Origin: Planctomycetales bacterium 71-10
GTDB lineage: Bacteria; Planctomycetota; Planctomycetia; Isosphaerales; Isosphaeraceae
Assembly: GCA_001898385.1 (NCBI GenBank)
Contig: MKTT01000150.1
Span: forward strand, 1-35,117
Length of the DNA stretch: 35,117 nucleotides
Direction: 5' to 3'
Shown here: positions 10,017 to 18,035 of the stretch, one piece after another
Layout of the letters: each line of letters starts with the position of its first letter
Numbering within the stretch: position 1 is the first letter of the stretch
The notes under the pieces: model-generated
The model's database searches: none
The model's input: only the letters and a program-made list of their open reading frames with translations
What the model was told of the DNA's origin: nothing
Position numbers and translations under genes: made by a program

Positions 10017-11087
10017 ATGGCGAGGAAGCGTACGACACCCCCGAAACCTGCGTCGACCCCGATCAAATCCAGGCCCGCGGGGCAGGGCGACGGTGAGGCC
10101 GCCGACTTCGACCACGTCGTCGGCCTGATCGATGCGGCGCGGATGCGCGGCTTCGCCGCGGTCAACAAGGCCGTCGTCGAGCTTTACTGGAGCATCGGCG
10201 AATACATCGGCCGGAAGGTGGCCGCGGAAGGCCGGGGCCAGGGGACGGTGGATTCGCTGGCCGCCTACATCCGACGCCGGCAGCCGAACGCCCGAGGCTA
10301 TTCCTCGCGCAACCTCTGGCGGATGATGCAGTTCCATCAAGCCTATCGGGATCGGCCAATTCTGTCAGCACTGGTGACAGAATTGAGTTGGACCCACAAC
10401 CTGACCATCCTGGGCCGATGTCGCAGCGTCGAGGAGCGGGAGTTCTACCTTCGAGTGAGCTTACGCGAACGCTGGAGCAGCCGCGAGTTGGAACGCCAAC
10501 TCGCCGGGGCTCTCTTCGAGCGAACGGTGCTCTCGCCGGTCGCCTCGTCCCCGGCGGTCGCCGAGGTCCATCCGGACGCCGCCGGGCTGTTCAAGGATTC
10601 CTACCTTTTCGATTTCCTGGAGTTGCCGACGGGACACTCGGAATCGGACCTGGAGGCCGGGCTCATCGAACAATTGAAGGAGTTCCTGCTCGAACTCGGG
10701 CGGGACTTCTGCTTCGTAGGGAGCCAGTATCCGCTCCAGGTCGGCGGCCGGGACTTCGCGGTGGACCTGCTGTTCTTCAACCGGGCCCTGAACTGCCTGG
10801 TCGCTTTCGAGTTGAAGATCGATGAGTTCCAGCCCGAGCACCTGGGGAAGCTGGAATTCTACCTGGAGGCGCTCGACCGCGACGTCAAGAAGGAGCACGA
10901 GCGGCCGTCGATCGGCGTGCTCCTCTGCGCGACGAAGGATCAGGACGTCGTCGAGTACGCCCTGAACCGGGCCGCATCTCCCGCCCTGGTCGCGGAATAC
11001 CGCACCATGCTCCCGGACAAGCGGCTGCTCCGCCGGAAGCTCCGCGAGTTCTACGATCGCTCCCGGCCGGACGCTCCGGGCGACTGA
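10017..11087 (+). CDS. PDDEXK nuclease domain protein, YhcG/DUF1016 family
   Basis: At 356 residues this matches the usual length of YhcG-like proteins. The N-terminal DUF1016_N helical domain runs from about residue 30 to 170 (AVNKAVVELYWSIGEYIG; YSSRNLWRMMQF; ELSWTHNLTIL). The C-terminal PF06250 nuclease domain carries the expected D...ExK active site: D250 (FAVDLLFF), E265 and K267 (VAFELKI), followed by the helix HLGKLEFYLEALDRDVK. The family is found in mobile and defence-associated settings and is often treated as restriction-like; no partner gene (toxin, methylase, transposase) is adjacent here. The open frame extends back to 9798, but I chose ATG 10017 (MARKR) over 10011 because the upstream residues are not family-like and a -10 box sits just before it. 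It contains a perfect inverted repeat at 10357-10385. Confidence 0.92.
   Translation: MARKRTTPPKPASTPIKSRPAGQGDGEAADFDHVVGLIDAARMRGFAAVNKAVVELYWSIGEYIGRKVAAEGRGQGTVDSLAAYIRRRQPNARGYSSRNLWRMMQFHQAYRDRPILSALVTELSWTHNLTILGRCRSVEEREFYLRVSLRERWSSRELERQLAGALFERTVLSPVASSPAVAEVHPDAAGLFKDSYLFDFLELPTGHSESDLEAGLIEQLKEFLLELGRDFCFVGSQYPLQVGGRDFAVDLLFFNRALNCLVAFELKIDEFQPEHLGKLEFYLEALDRDVKKEHERPSIGVLLCATKDQDVVEYALNRAASPALVAEYRTMLPDKRLLRRKLREFYDRSRPDAPGD
10357..10385. repeat. Perfect 11-bp inverted repeat inside the YhcG-type gene
   Basis: CAATTCTGTCA, a seven-base loop (GCACTGG), then TGACAGAATTG form an exact hairpin in the coding region for the ILSALVTELSW segment. It is more AT-rich than the surrounding DNA. 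The encoded segment belongs to the conserved N-terminal domain, so it is not an insertion. Confidence 0.85.
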
Positions 11088-11108
11088 CCCGCCCTCGCTT
11101 CGGCGGCG

Positions 11109-11137
11109 TTGCTTCGCGCCGGCGGGCCGCGCATAAT
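11109..11137 (+). promoter_or_regulatory. Candidate sigma-70-type promoter of the Gld-like transporter operon
   Basis: TTGCTT (11109-11114), a 17-base spacer and CATAAT (11132-11137) match a vegetative promoter in layout; the -10 matches the consensus at five of six positions and the -35 at three. The expected start near 11144 leaves a leader of about 185 bases before the ATPase gene. It was found by eye. Confidence 0.4.
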
Positions 11138-11328
11138 GAACCTCTTCCGCAGGATCGACGTAACGACGCCGTAGCGACGCGGCGTCTGCGCGGTCCCACC
11201 GTGCGACCGGTTTTCGCGCGGGCGAGGCGGCCTCGCGGGCCGTCGGCCGCCCCGCATCGGCGCGACGCGCCCCCCGCGCGACCGCCGCGACGCCATCGAT
11301 CGACAAGGCCAGAGAGGGACGCATCGGC

Positions 11329-12057
11329 ATGTCTACGCCGGTCATGATCGAAGCCGACGGGCTTTGCAAGCAGTTCGGGTCGTTCCTGGCGGTCCGCGAC
11401 GTCACGTTCTCGATCCCCAAGGGGCAGGTGGTCGCGTTCCTCGGCCCCAACGGGGCGGGCAAGTCCACCACCATGAAGCTCCTGACCGGCTTCATGGCGC
11501 CCACCCGCGGCGAGGCCCGCATCGCCGGGATCGACGTCCAGTCCGACCGGATCGCCGCCGCCGAGCGCCTGGGCTACCTCCCCGAGAACGGCCCCCTCTA
11601 CACCGACATGACGCCGCTGGGCCTGCTCCAGTTCTTCGGCTCCGCCCGCGGCCTGTCCGGGGCGAGGCTGAGGGACCGGCTCGACGCCGTCGTCGAGCAG
11701 TGCTCGCTCGGCTCGGTCGCCCACAAGCCCATCGGCAAGCTGTCGAAGGGATATCGCCAGCGCGTGTCGATGGCCCAGGCGATCCTCCACGACCCGGAGG
11801 TCCTGATCCTCGACGAGCCGACCAGCGGCCTGGACCCCAACCAGATCCGCGGCGTCCGCGCCCTGATCCGCGAACTGGGCCAGACCAAGACCGTCCTGGT
11901 CTCCACCCACATCCTCCAGGAGGTCGAGCCGATCTCCGGCCGCGTCCTGTTCATCCACGACGGCAAGATCGTCTTCGACGGCGCGCCCGCCGAGCTGGCG
12001 AAGCAGGCCGGCACGCTGGAAGACGCCTTCTACAAGCTCACGGCCCAGCCCGTCTGA
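11329..12057 (+). CDS. ABC transporter ATP-binding protein, GldA-like
   Basis: This 242-residue cytoplasmic ATPase would power the permease encoded next. Walker A is GPNGAGKST (39-47), the signature is LSKGYRQR (138-145), Walker B is VLILDEP (158-164) followed by the D-loop SGLD, and the switch histidine is H194 (VSTH). The Q-loop position reads GYLPEN, with Glu in place of Gln, which is usual for the GldA/ABC-2 ATPase group. A purine-rich AGAGAGGGAC lies upstream of the chosen ATG; Met6 is a possible later start. It is followed after 84 bases by the fused permease/GldG gene and then a DUF4340 gene, so the three form one transcription unit. GldA is known from Bacteroidetes gliding motility; in planctomycetes the transported substrate is unknown. 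Confidence 0.93.
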   Translation: MSTPVMIEADGLCKQFGSFLAVRDVTFSIPKGQVVAFLGPNGAGKSTTMKLLTGFMAPTRGEARIAGIDVQSDRIAAAERLGYLPENGPLYTDMTPLGLLQFFGSARGLSGARLRDRLDAVVEQCSLGSVAHKPIGKLSKGYRQRVSMAQAILHDPEVLILDEPTSGLDPNQIRGVRALIRELGQTKTVLVSTHILQEVEPISGRVLFIHDGKIVFDGAPAELAKQAGTLEDAFYKLTAQPV

Positions 12058-12141
12058 CGCCGGCGCGGGCGGCGCGACCGCCGCCCCCGGCCGACGGACC
12101 CGAACCCGACCCATCGACGAACCGAGAAGAGGTGTACCGAG

Positions 12142-14895
12142 GTGGCCACGCCCCAGACCAATCCCGGCAAGCCGTCCGCGCCGGGGCTCCGCCCGTTCCG
12201 CCCGCACGTCATCGCGGCGGTGTTCAAGCGGAACCTCCAGAGCTACTTCAGCAACCCGGCCGGCTACGTCTTCATCACGCTGTTCGTGCTCATCAGCTCG
12301 ACGGTCGCGTTCTGGCAGGACGAGTTCTTCACGAACAACCTGGCCAACCTCGACCAGCTCAACCGGTACATGCCGTACCTGCTCCTGTTCTTCATCCCCG
12401 CCGTCACCATGAGCCTCTGGGCCGACGAGCGCCGGCAGGGGACCGATGAGCTGCTGCTGACCCTCCCCGCGCATGACCTCGACGTCGTCCTGGGCAAGTA
12501 CCTGGCGGCGCTGGGGATCTACACGGTCGCCCTGCTCTTCTCGACGAGCCACCTGCTGGTGCTGTCGTACCTGGGCAAGCCCGACCTGGGGGTGATGTTC
12601 TCCACGTACCTCGGCTACTGGCTGATGGGGGCCATGCTGATCGCGGTGGGGATGGTGGCGTCGCTGCTGTCGTCCAACGTGACGGTGGCGTTCATCCTGG
12701 GGGCGCTCTTCTGCGCCGTGCCGATCTTCATCGGGGCGCTGGGCTCGCCGACCGGGACGAACCTGCGGCGGCAGCTCGAAGGCTGGTCGGCGCCGGCGAT
12801 GTTCCAGGACTTCGGCACGGGCGTGATCCCGTTCTCGGGCGTCTTCTACTTCGTGTCGCTCGCCGCGGCCATGCTGTACCTGAACATGCTGCTGCTGGGC
12901 CGCCGCCACTGGGCCGGCGGCGAGGCCAGCAAGGGCCGCGGCGCCCACGCGGCCGTCCGGTTCGCGTCGGTCCTGCTCGCCCTGTTCAGCACGAACGTCC
13001 TGGTCGACCGCCTGGGCGTCCGGGCCGACGCCAGCACCGAGCGCCTGCACACGCTCTCGGCCGAGACCCGCGACCTGATCTCCAAGATCCCCGCCGACCG
13101 CGCCGTGCTGATCGAGGCGTATTACAGCCCCGAGGTCCCGCGCGAGTACGTCGAGACCAAGGCCGACCTGCTCGGCCTGCTGAAGGAGTTCCAGGCCGGC
13201 AGCGGCGGCCGGATCCAACTCAACCTGATCCCGACCGAGACCTTCTCGACCGCCGCCCGCGACGCCGAGAAGCGGTTCGGCATCATCCCCCGGCGGGTCT
13301 TCTCCACCGAGCAGGCCAAGCAAAGCTCCACGGAGATCTTCCTGGGCGTCGCGTTCACGTCGGGGCTGGAGGAGGTCGTCATCCCGTTCTTCGACCGCGG
13401 CCTCCCCGTCGAGTACGAGCTGACGCGGTCCATCCAGGTCGTCTCGCGCAGCGGCCGGAAGAAGGTGGGGATCCTGACCACCGACGCCAAGCTGATGGGG
13501 GGCTTCGACCAGCGCTCGTTCGGCCAGACGCCGGAGTGGTCGATCGTCACCGAGCTGAAGAAGCAATACGAGGTCAGCTCGGTCTCGCCCGACGCGCCGA
13601 TCGCGAGCGACCTGGGGGTCCTGCTGGTGGCCCAGCCGTCGTCGCTGACGCAGCCGCAGATCGACAACCTGACCGCGTTCGTGAAGCAGGGCGGGGCGAC
13701 GCTCCTCCTGATGGATCCGTTCCCGGTCGACAACCCGCAGATCGCCCCCGAGGTCCCCAAGCAGCCCGCCGGCGGGCCGTTCGGCGGCGGCCAGCCCCCG
13801 GAGCAGAAGGGGGACCTGACCGGCCTGCTTCAGCTCATCAACGTCGAGTGGCCGACGACCGACATCGTCTGGAACCCGTACAACCCCCACCCGCAGCTCG
13901 CCGACATGCCGATGGAGGTCGTCTTCGTCGGCCACGACCCCTACGCCAAGGACGCCTTCAACCCCGACCAGGCCGCGACGTCGGGGCTCCAGGAGGTCGT
14001 CGCCCTGTTCCCCGGCCTGCTCCGCGCCCGCAACGGCGGCGCGGGGCCCGAGTTCACCCCCCTGCTCCGCACCAGCGACAAGGGGGGCGTGATCGAGTGG
14101 TCCGAGGCCGTGCAGCAGGGGTTCATGGGCGTCAGCGGCATCAACCCCCGCCGCCGCCACTTCACGAGCGGCCAGGCGTACACGCTCGCCGCCCGCGTCA
14201 AGGGCGCCGCGCCGGCCGACAAGAAGCCCGAGGAGCCCAAGGACGGCGAGAAGAAGGATGAGACGAAGGCCGACGAGAAGCCGGCGACGATCAACGTCGT
14301 CGCCATCGCCGACCTCGACATGGTCTCCGAGCAGTTCTTCGAGATCCGCCGCCGCAAGATCGAGAACCTCGACTTCGACAACGTCACCTTCGTCCTCAAC
14401 TGCGTCGACGTCCTGGCCGGCGACGAGTCGTTCGTGGCGCTCCGCAAGAAGCGGCCTTTGCACCGCACGCTGACCGCCATCGAGTCCCAGACCGGTGCCT
14501 TCCTCCAGGACCTCCAGGCCGAGACCAAGCTCGCCGAAGACGCCGCCAAGGGGAAGCTCGACGACGCCCAGAAGGCGTTCGACAAGCAGGTCGAGCAGGT
14601 CCGCTCCCGCACCGAGCTGGACGAGCGCACCAAGGAGATCATGCTGGCCAACCTCCAGGAGGTCGCCCAGCGCCGGCTCGACGTCGAGAAGCAGAAGATC
14701 GAGGACGAGAAGCTCAACCGGATCCGCGAGGGCCGCGCCGAGTCCGAGCGCAAGACCCGCGCCATCGAGAACCGGGTGCGCTGGCTCGCCGCCGGCATCC
14801 CCCCCCTGCCGCCGATGATCCTGGGCCTTTTGGTCCTGCTCGGCCGGCTCCGCCGCGAGAACCTCGGCGCCAGCCCCAAGCGGCTGGCCTCCTGA
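12142..14895 (+). CDS. ABC-2 permease fused to a GldG-like extracytoplasmic domain (GldF-GldG fusion)
   Basis: This 917-residue protein begins with GTG at 12142, preceded by GAGAAGAGG and ACCGAG. Residues about 25-255 form an ABC-2 permease with about six membrane segments; hallmarks are the YFSNPAGYVF start, the WADERRQGTDELLLTLP coupling region, and LLSSNVTVAF. One further membrane segment (about 270-290) leads into a GldG/ABC_transp_aux domain (PF09822) spanning roughly 300-750, with DVLAGDESFVALRKKRP near its end. A Lys/Glu/Asp-rich linker lies around residue 693. From about 783 to 876 there is a long highly charged coiled-coil, then a last membrane segment (about 880-903) and a short basic tail. 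In Bacteroidetes GldF and GldG are separate proteins; here they are one chain. The gene sits between its ATPase and a DUF4340 partner, and substrate and function are inferred only as export or envelope remodelling. Confidence 0.9.
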   Translation: MATPQTNPGKPSAPGLRPFRPHVIAAVFKRNLQSYFSNPAGYVFITLFVLISSTVAFWQDEFFTNNLANLDQLNRYMPYLLLFFIPAVTMSLWADERRQGTDELLLTLPAHDLDVVLGKYLAALGIYTVALLFSTSHLLVLSYLGKPDLGVMFSTYLGYWLMGAMLIAVGMVASLLSSNVTVAFILGALFCAVPIFIGALGSPTGTNLRRQLEGWSAPAMFQDFGTGVIPFSGVFYFVSLAAAMLYLNMLLLGRRHWAGGEASKGRGAHAAVRFASVLLALFSTNVLVDRLGVRADASTERLHTLSAETRDLISKIPADRAVLIEAYYSPEVPREYVETKADLLGLLKEFQAGSGGRIQLNLIPTETFSTAARDAEKRFGIIPRRVFSTEQAKQSSTEIFLGVAFTSGLEEVVIPFFDRGLPVEYELTRSIQVVSRSGRKKVGILTTDAKLMGGFDQRSFGQTPEWSIVTELKKQYEVSSVSPDAPIASDLGVLLVAQPSSLTQPQIDNLTAFVKQGGATLLLMDPFPVDNPQIAPEVPKQPAGGPFGGGQPPEQKGDLTGLLQLINVEWPTTDIVWNPYNPHPQLADMPMEVVFVGHDPYAKDAFNPDQAATSGLQEVVALFPGLLRARNGGAGPEFTPLLRTSDKGGVIEWSEAVQQGFMGVSGINPRRRHFTSGQAYTLAARVKGAAPADKKPEEPKDGEKKDETKADEKPATINVVAIADLDMVSEQFFEIRRRKIENLDFDNVTFVLNCVDVLAGDESFVALRKKRPLHRTLTAIESQTGAFLQDLQAETKLAEDAAKGKLDDAQKAFDKQVEQVRSRTELDERTKEIMLANLQEVAQRRLDVEKQKIEDEKLNRIREGRAESERKTRAIENRVRWLAAGIPPLPPMILGLLVLLGRLRRENLGASPKRLAS

Positions 14896-14962
14896 GCCGG
14901 CCCGTCGTCGTCACACATCGATATCCACACGAAGACAGCAGCCGATCCGTAGAGGACCGACG

Positions 14963-16486
14963 ATGAGCGAGCTATCGAAGACCGGGATCTTCGCGGCCGT
15001 CGCCCTGGCGCTGACCAGCCTGGCGATGGTCGCGACCCGCGACCGCGCCGTGCGGACCGAGGCGTTCAACGACCAGGGCCAGGCGTTCTTCCCCGAGTTC
15101 AAGGACCCCCTGGCCTGCACCGACCTGGAGGTCGTCGACTTCGACCCCTCCACCGCCACCGCCTCGCGGTTCCAGGTGAAGTTCGAGAACAACCGCTGGG
15201 TCATCCCCTCGCACTACAACTACCCCGCCGACGCCCGCGACCGCCTCTCCAAGACGGCCGCGGCGCTCATGGACCTGACCAAGGACACCATCCGCTCCGA
15301 CGCGCCCGACGACCAGGAGAAGATGGGCGTCATCGACCCGCTGGACACCAAGTCCACCGCCCTGAAGGGCCGCGGCAAGCGGATCACCCTCCGCGACGCC
15401 TCCGAGAAGGTCCTCGCCGACTTCATCATCGGCGAGCCCATCAAGGACCGCTCCGGCCAGTACTACGTCCGCCTCCCCGACCAGAAGCGGATCTACGGCG
15501 TCGCCCTGAAGGCCGAGCCCTCGACCAAGTTCGCCGACTGGATCGAGACCAACCTCCTGAAGCTGGAAGCGGCCAAGGTCCGCAAGGTCGAGTTCGACGG
15601 CTACAAGGTGAACCTCGAACAGGGCTACCAGAAGGGCGAGGTCGTCGACGTCGAGCGCAAGGGCGCCGCCGACCCGTGGACCCTGTCCGGCGGCGTCCCC
15701 GAGGGGAAGGCGCTCGACGAGGACAAGCTGCGCACCCTGACGAACGCGCTGGCCGACCTGAAGATCGTCGGCGTCCGGGCCAAGCCCGCCGGGCTCACCC
15801 GCGACCTGAAGAAGACCGACGACCAGAAGATCACCCTGTCGACGTCGGCCGTGGCCTCGCTCCAGGGCAAGGGCTTCTACATGACCCGCGACGGCCAGCT
15901 CCTGTCCAACCAGGGGGACGTCCGCGTCTACTGCGACGACGGCGTCGTCTACACCCTGCGCTACGGCGAGGTGGCCGTCGGCGTCGGCGACGAGCTGACG
16001 CGCGGCGACTCCGACGAGGCCGAGAAGAAGGCCGACGAGGCCCCCGCCGAGAAGGGCGAGAAGAAGTCCGAGCCGGCCGGCGACAACCGCTACCTGATGG
16101 TCACCGCGGCCTTCGACAAGTCGCTCGTCCCGGCCCCCAAGGACGAGAGTCAGCCCGAGGCCGCGCCCGCCGAGGGCGAACTCCCCGCCGACGTCATCGC
16201 CCCGGATCCGGCCGAGGTGAAGGCGAAGCAAGAGAAGTTCGAGCGCGAGAAGGCCGACTACGACAAGAAGCTCGCCGACGGCGAGAAGCGCGCGAAGGAG
16301 CTGACCGACCGCTTCGCCGCCTGGTACTACGTCACCCCCGGCGACAGCTTCCGCTCGATCAACCTCGATCGCGCGGCGCTCGTCACCGATCCCAAGCCCA
16401 AGGCCGCCACCATCCCCGGCCCCGGCGGCTTCCCCGGCGGCGCCGGCGGACTCCCGCCCGGCTTCCAACTCCCCCCGCCGGAGTGA
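14963..16486 (+). CDS. DUF4340 domain-containing membrane-anchored protein
   Basis: This 507-residue protein has one N-terminal membrane anchor (about residues 8-24) and a large extracytoplasmic part. The region of about 60-310 matches DUF4340 (PF14238): repeated beta-rich units, with IIGEPIKDRSGQYYVRLP and VYTLRYGE typical of the family. An acidic/lysine-rich low-complexity insertion lies near 351-372, and a helical, highly charged segment (about 415-450) precedes a Pro/Gly-rich C-terminus. AGAGGAC stands just upstream of the ATG. It lies 67 bases after the GldF-GldG fusion and is the third gene of the same operon; DUF4340 proteins regularly accompany Gld-type ABC systems outside Bacteroidetes and probably contribute to the periplasmic part of the complex. 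The biochemical function is not established. Confidence 0.9.
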   Translation: MSELSKTGIFAAVALALTSLAMVATRDRAVRTEAFNDQGQAFFPEFKDPLACTDLEVVDFDPSTATASRFQVKFENNRWVIPSHYNYPADARDRLSKTAAALMDLTKDTIRSDAPDDQEKMGVIDPLDTKSTALKGRGKRITLRDASEKVLADFIIGEPIKDRSGQYYVRLPDQKRIYGVALKAEPSTKFADWIETNLLKLEAAKVRKVEFDGYKVNLEQGYQKGEVVDVERKGAADPWTLSGGVPEGKALDEDKLRTLTNALADLKIVGVRAKPAGLTRDLKKTDDQKITLSTSAVASLQGKGFYMTRDGQLLSNQGDVRVYCDDGVVYTLRYGEVAVGVGDELTRGDSDEAEKKADEAPAEKGEKKSEPAGDNRYLMVTAAFDKSLVPAPKDESQPEAAPAEGELPADVIAPDPAEVKAKQEKFEREKADYDKKLADGEKRAKELTDRFAAWYYVTPGDSFRSINLDRAALVTDPKPKAATIPGPGGFPGGAGGLPPGFQLPPPE

Positions 16487-16513
16487 GCGACAGCCATGCG
16501 ATGACGCGGCCGA

Positions 16514-16534
16514 CCCTCTCCCGCCGGGAGAGGG
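16514..16534. repeat. Short perfect hairpin after the DUF4340 gene
   Basis: CCCTCTCCCG, one central C, then CGGGAGAGGG. It lies 28 bases past the DUF4340 stop and could act as a transcription terminator, though no T-run follows. The same 21-base core recurs within 32067-32091, so it is also a dispersed repeat. Confidence 0.7.
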
Positions 16535-16618
16535 CGGCCGCGCAGCGGCGGGTGAGGGCCGTGGGAGTTCGGAGGGCATGCCGACCGCGCGATATCTTCA
16601 CCGTCTCATGCCAAGCAT

Positions 16619-16776
16619 CCTTCTCTCCTCGTAGGAGAAGGTGGCCGAAGGCCGGATGAGGGGGCGACCGCCGGTGGAGCCCACGGCCGGCGATGGCTTT
16701 GAAGCCCATGGCCACCAGTCATCCCCCCCTCATCCGCCCCTGCGGGGCACCTTCTCCCACGAAGGGAGAAGGGGGG
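16619..16776. repeat. REP-like repeat pair in inverted orientation (BIME-like)
   Basis: Two related units face each other. Unit one (16619-16671) has a CCTTCTC...GAGAAGG hairpin, then GTGGCCGAAGGCC and GGATGAGGGGG. Unit two (16718-16776) carries the reverse complement of this arrangement: CCCCTCATCCG, a CCCCTGCGGGG hairpin and a CTTCTCCC...GGGAGAAG hairpin. Two further units of the same design lie at 27380-27429 and 27504-27553. The 417-base stretch 16487-16903 contains no convincing gene besides these repeats. Such units are known as REP elements, often moved by RAYT transposases; no RAYT gene is present in this window. Confidence 0.8.
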
Positions 16777-16903
16777 ATTCATGCTCGCACTCCCATGCTT
16801 TCGACGGGGTGCCACGTTCCTCGGGGGGCCGACGGGACGCCACGAGGGGGCCGAGACCACCCCGGGATCCGACGACCCTCGCCCGGCCGTCCGGGACCCG
16901 GCG

Positions 16904-16944
16904 TCATTCCCCGTCCGCGGGCTCCAGGCCCAGGCCGTAGCCGG
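16904..16944 (-). repeat. Copy 1 of a 41-bp C-terminal tail repeat
   Basis: The last 41 bases of the sterol-desaturase gene, stop codon included, match the last 41 bases of the gene at 19261-19563 at 38 positions. Both copies encode GYGLGLEP followed by a two- to four-residue Asp/Gly end. A 26-base core is identical. Confidence 0.8.
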
Positions 16945-17869
16945 TCGCGACGGCCGCCGCGACGGCTCCGTCGGGTGGGGAGGCGAGGGGGGGGAGGTCG
17001 AGGGTCGTGGGCTCGCCGGCGTTCGCGGGCCGTTCGAAGCCGTCGTCGGGCGGCGACGAGGGGCCGCCCATGGAGGTTGAAGAAATCAGAGGATGGACGA
17101 GTTGACCGAGCAAACCCTCGGGGACTTCTCCCTTGATGCCGTAATCGGCGGGGAACTCGCCCGGTAGATGGGCGGTGCCGAAGATCCAGTCGATGAGCGG
17201 GAAGGTGGCGGCGAAGTTGCGATTGATCGGGCCGCTGCGCGTGTGATGCCAGTGGTGGAAGGCGGGCGTCGAGATGATCCATTCGAGCGGCCCGAATCGC
17301 CATCTCAGGTTGGCGTGGATGAAGAAGCCCCAGACCAGGGCGAAGGCCGACGCCAGGAACGGCACCTGATATTCCGGGGCGTGGATGTTCCCTGCCAGGC
17401 CGAGGGCGAAGATCGGGATCATGCCGCAGAACCGCCCGAACACCATGTCGAACGGGTGGGCGTGCGAGTTGATCAGGAAATCGACCTCCTCCGGCGCATG
17501 ATGGATCGAGTGGAAATCCCAGAGGAATGGGACCCGATGACTGAGACGATGGGACCAGTAATACCCCACGTCCCCCAGCACGAGGCTCGCGAGGATGCGT
17601 ACCGGGAAAGGCCAGGCCCCCGTGGTTTGGAGGACGGCCTCCGGCACCAGGGCATGCGAGGCCCAGGCCAGCACGCCGGAGGGGACGCTGAGGAGCGCGA
17701 CCGGCACGAGGCTGCTCAGGTAGTAGTACGCGAGGTCGGTCCAGACCCCTTTCCGCAGCGCCTCGCGCGGATGGGCGGCGAAGAGGCGTTCCAAGGGCAC
17801 GAACACCAGGACGAGGACCCCCAGCCACAGGGAAAGAGAGATGATCTGGGGCAGGATATGGCCTGACAT
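16904..17869 (-). CDS. Sterol desaturase / fatty acid hydroxylase family protein
   Basis: This is a 321-residue integral membrane di-iron oxygenase of the FA_hydroxylase superfamily (PF04116). The histidine clusters are visible: SHRLSH (H107, H111), HSIHH (H120, H123, H124), H185, and HHWHH (205-209). Membrane segments lie at about residues 8-28, 48-72, 88-104, 146-162 and 168-188. The substrate (sterol, hopanoid, fatty acid or carotenoid-type lipid) cannot be told from sequence. I start at ATG 17869 (MSGHIL) because the 18 residues upstream are polar and not family-like. The fold ends near residue 262; about 60 further low-complexity residues follow and finish in GYGLGLEPADGE, a tail shared with the unrelated 100-residue protein at 19261-19563. 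Confidence 0.9.
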   Translation of the reverse strand: MSGHILPQIISLSLWLGVLVLVFVPLERLFAAHPREALRKGVWTDLAYYYLSSLVPVALLSVPSGVLAWASHALVPEAVLQTTGAWPFPVRILASLVLGDVGYYWSHRLSHRVPFLWDFHSIHHAPEEVDFLINSHAHPFDMVFGRFCGMIPIFALGLAGNIHAPEYQVPFLASAFALVWGFFIHANLRWRFGPLEWIISTPAFHHWHHTRSGPINRNFAATFPLIDWIFGTAHLPGEFPADYGIKGEVPEGLLGQLVHPLISSTSMGGPSSPPDDGFERPANAGEPTTLDLPPLASPPDGAVAAAVATGYGLGLEPADGE

Positions 17870-18035
17870 GGCGGTCCTCAGGTTTTCGCGAGCGTTCGGC
17901 CGGATGCGTGCGTCGTCGTCCAAGCTTACGGGTCGATCCGACGTGCGAGGGGAATCCGCGGGCCGCCGGCGGCCCGCGGTCGATGGCTCGCCCCGCGGCC
18001 GGCCCGGCGGCCTCGCCCGACCCCGGGCCGATGCG

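Noticed and set aside
10017..11087. The nuclease region as part of a defence island
   Set aside because: No methylase, toxin, helicase, integrase or other defence gene is adjacent; the flanking genes are ordinary planctomycete genes.
10885..14463. A 1192-codon open frame on the minus strand opposite the ABC operon
   Set aside because: It runs antisense across the nuclease, ATPase and permease genes, which have clear family motifs. Its product is low-complexity and rich in Arg, Asp, Gly and Val, typical of a shadow frame.
14972..16579. A 535-codon minus-strand frame opposite the DUF4340 gene, and similar long shadows opposite ilvC and the DUF1549 gene
   Set aside because: All mirror the codon pattern of the real genes and lack recognisable domains and ribosome sites.
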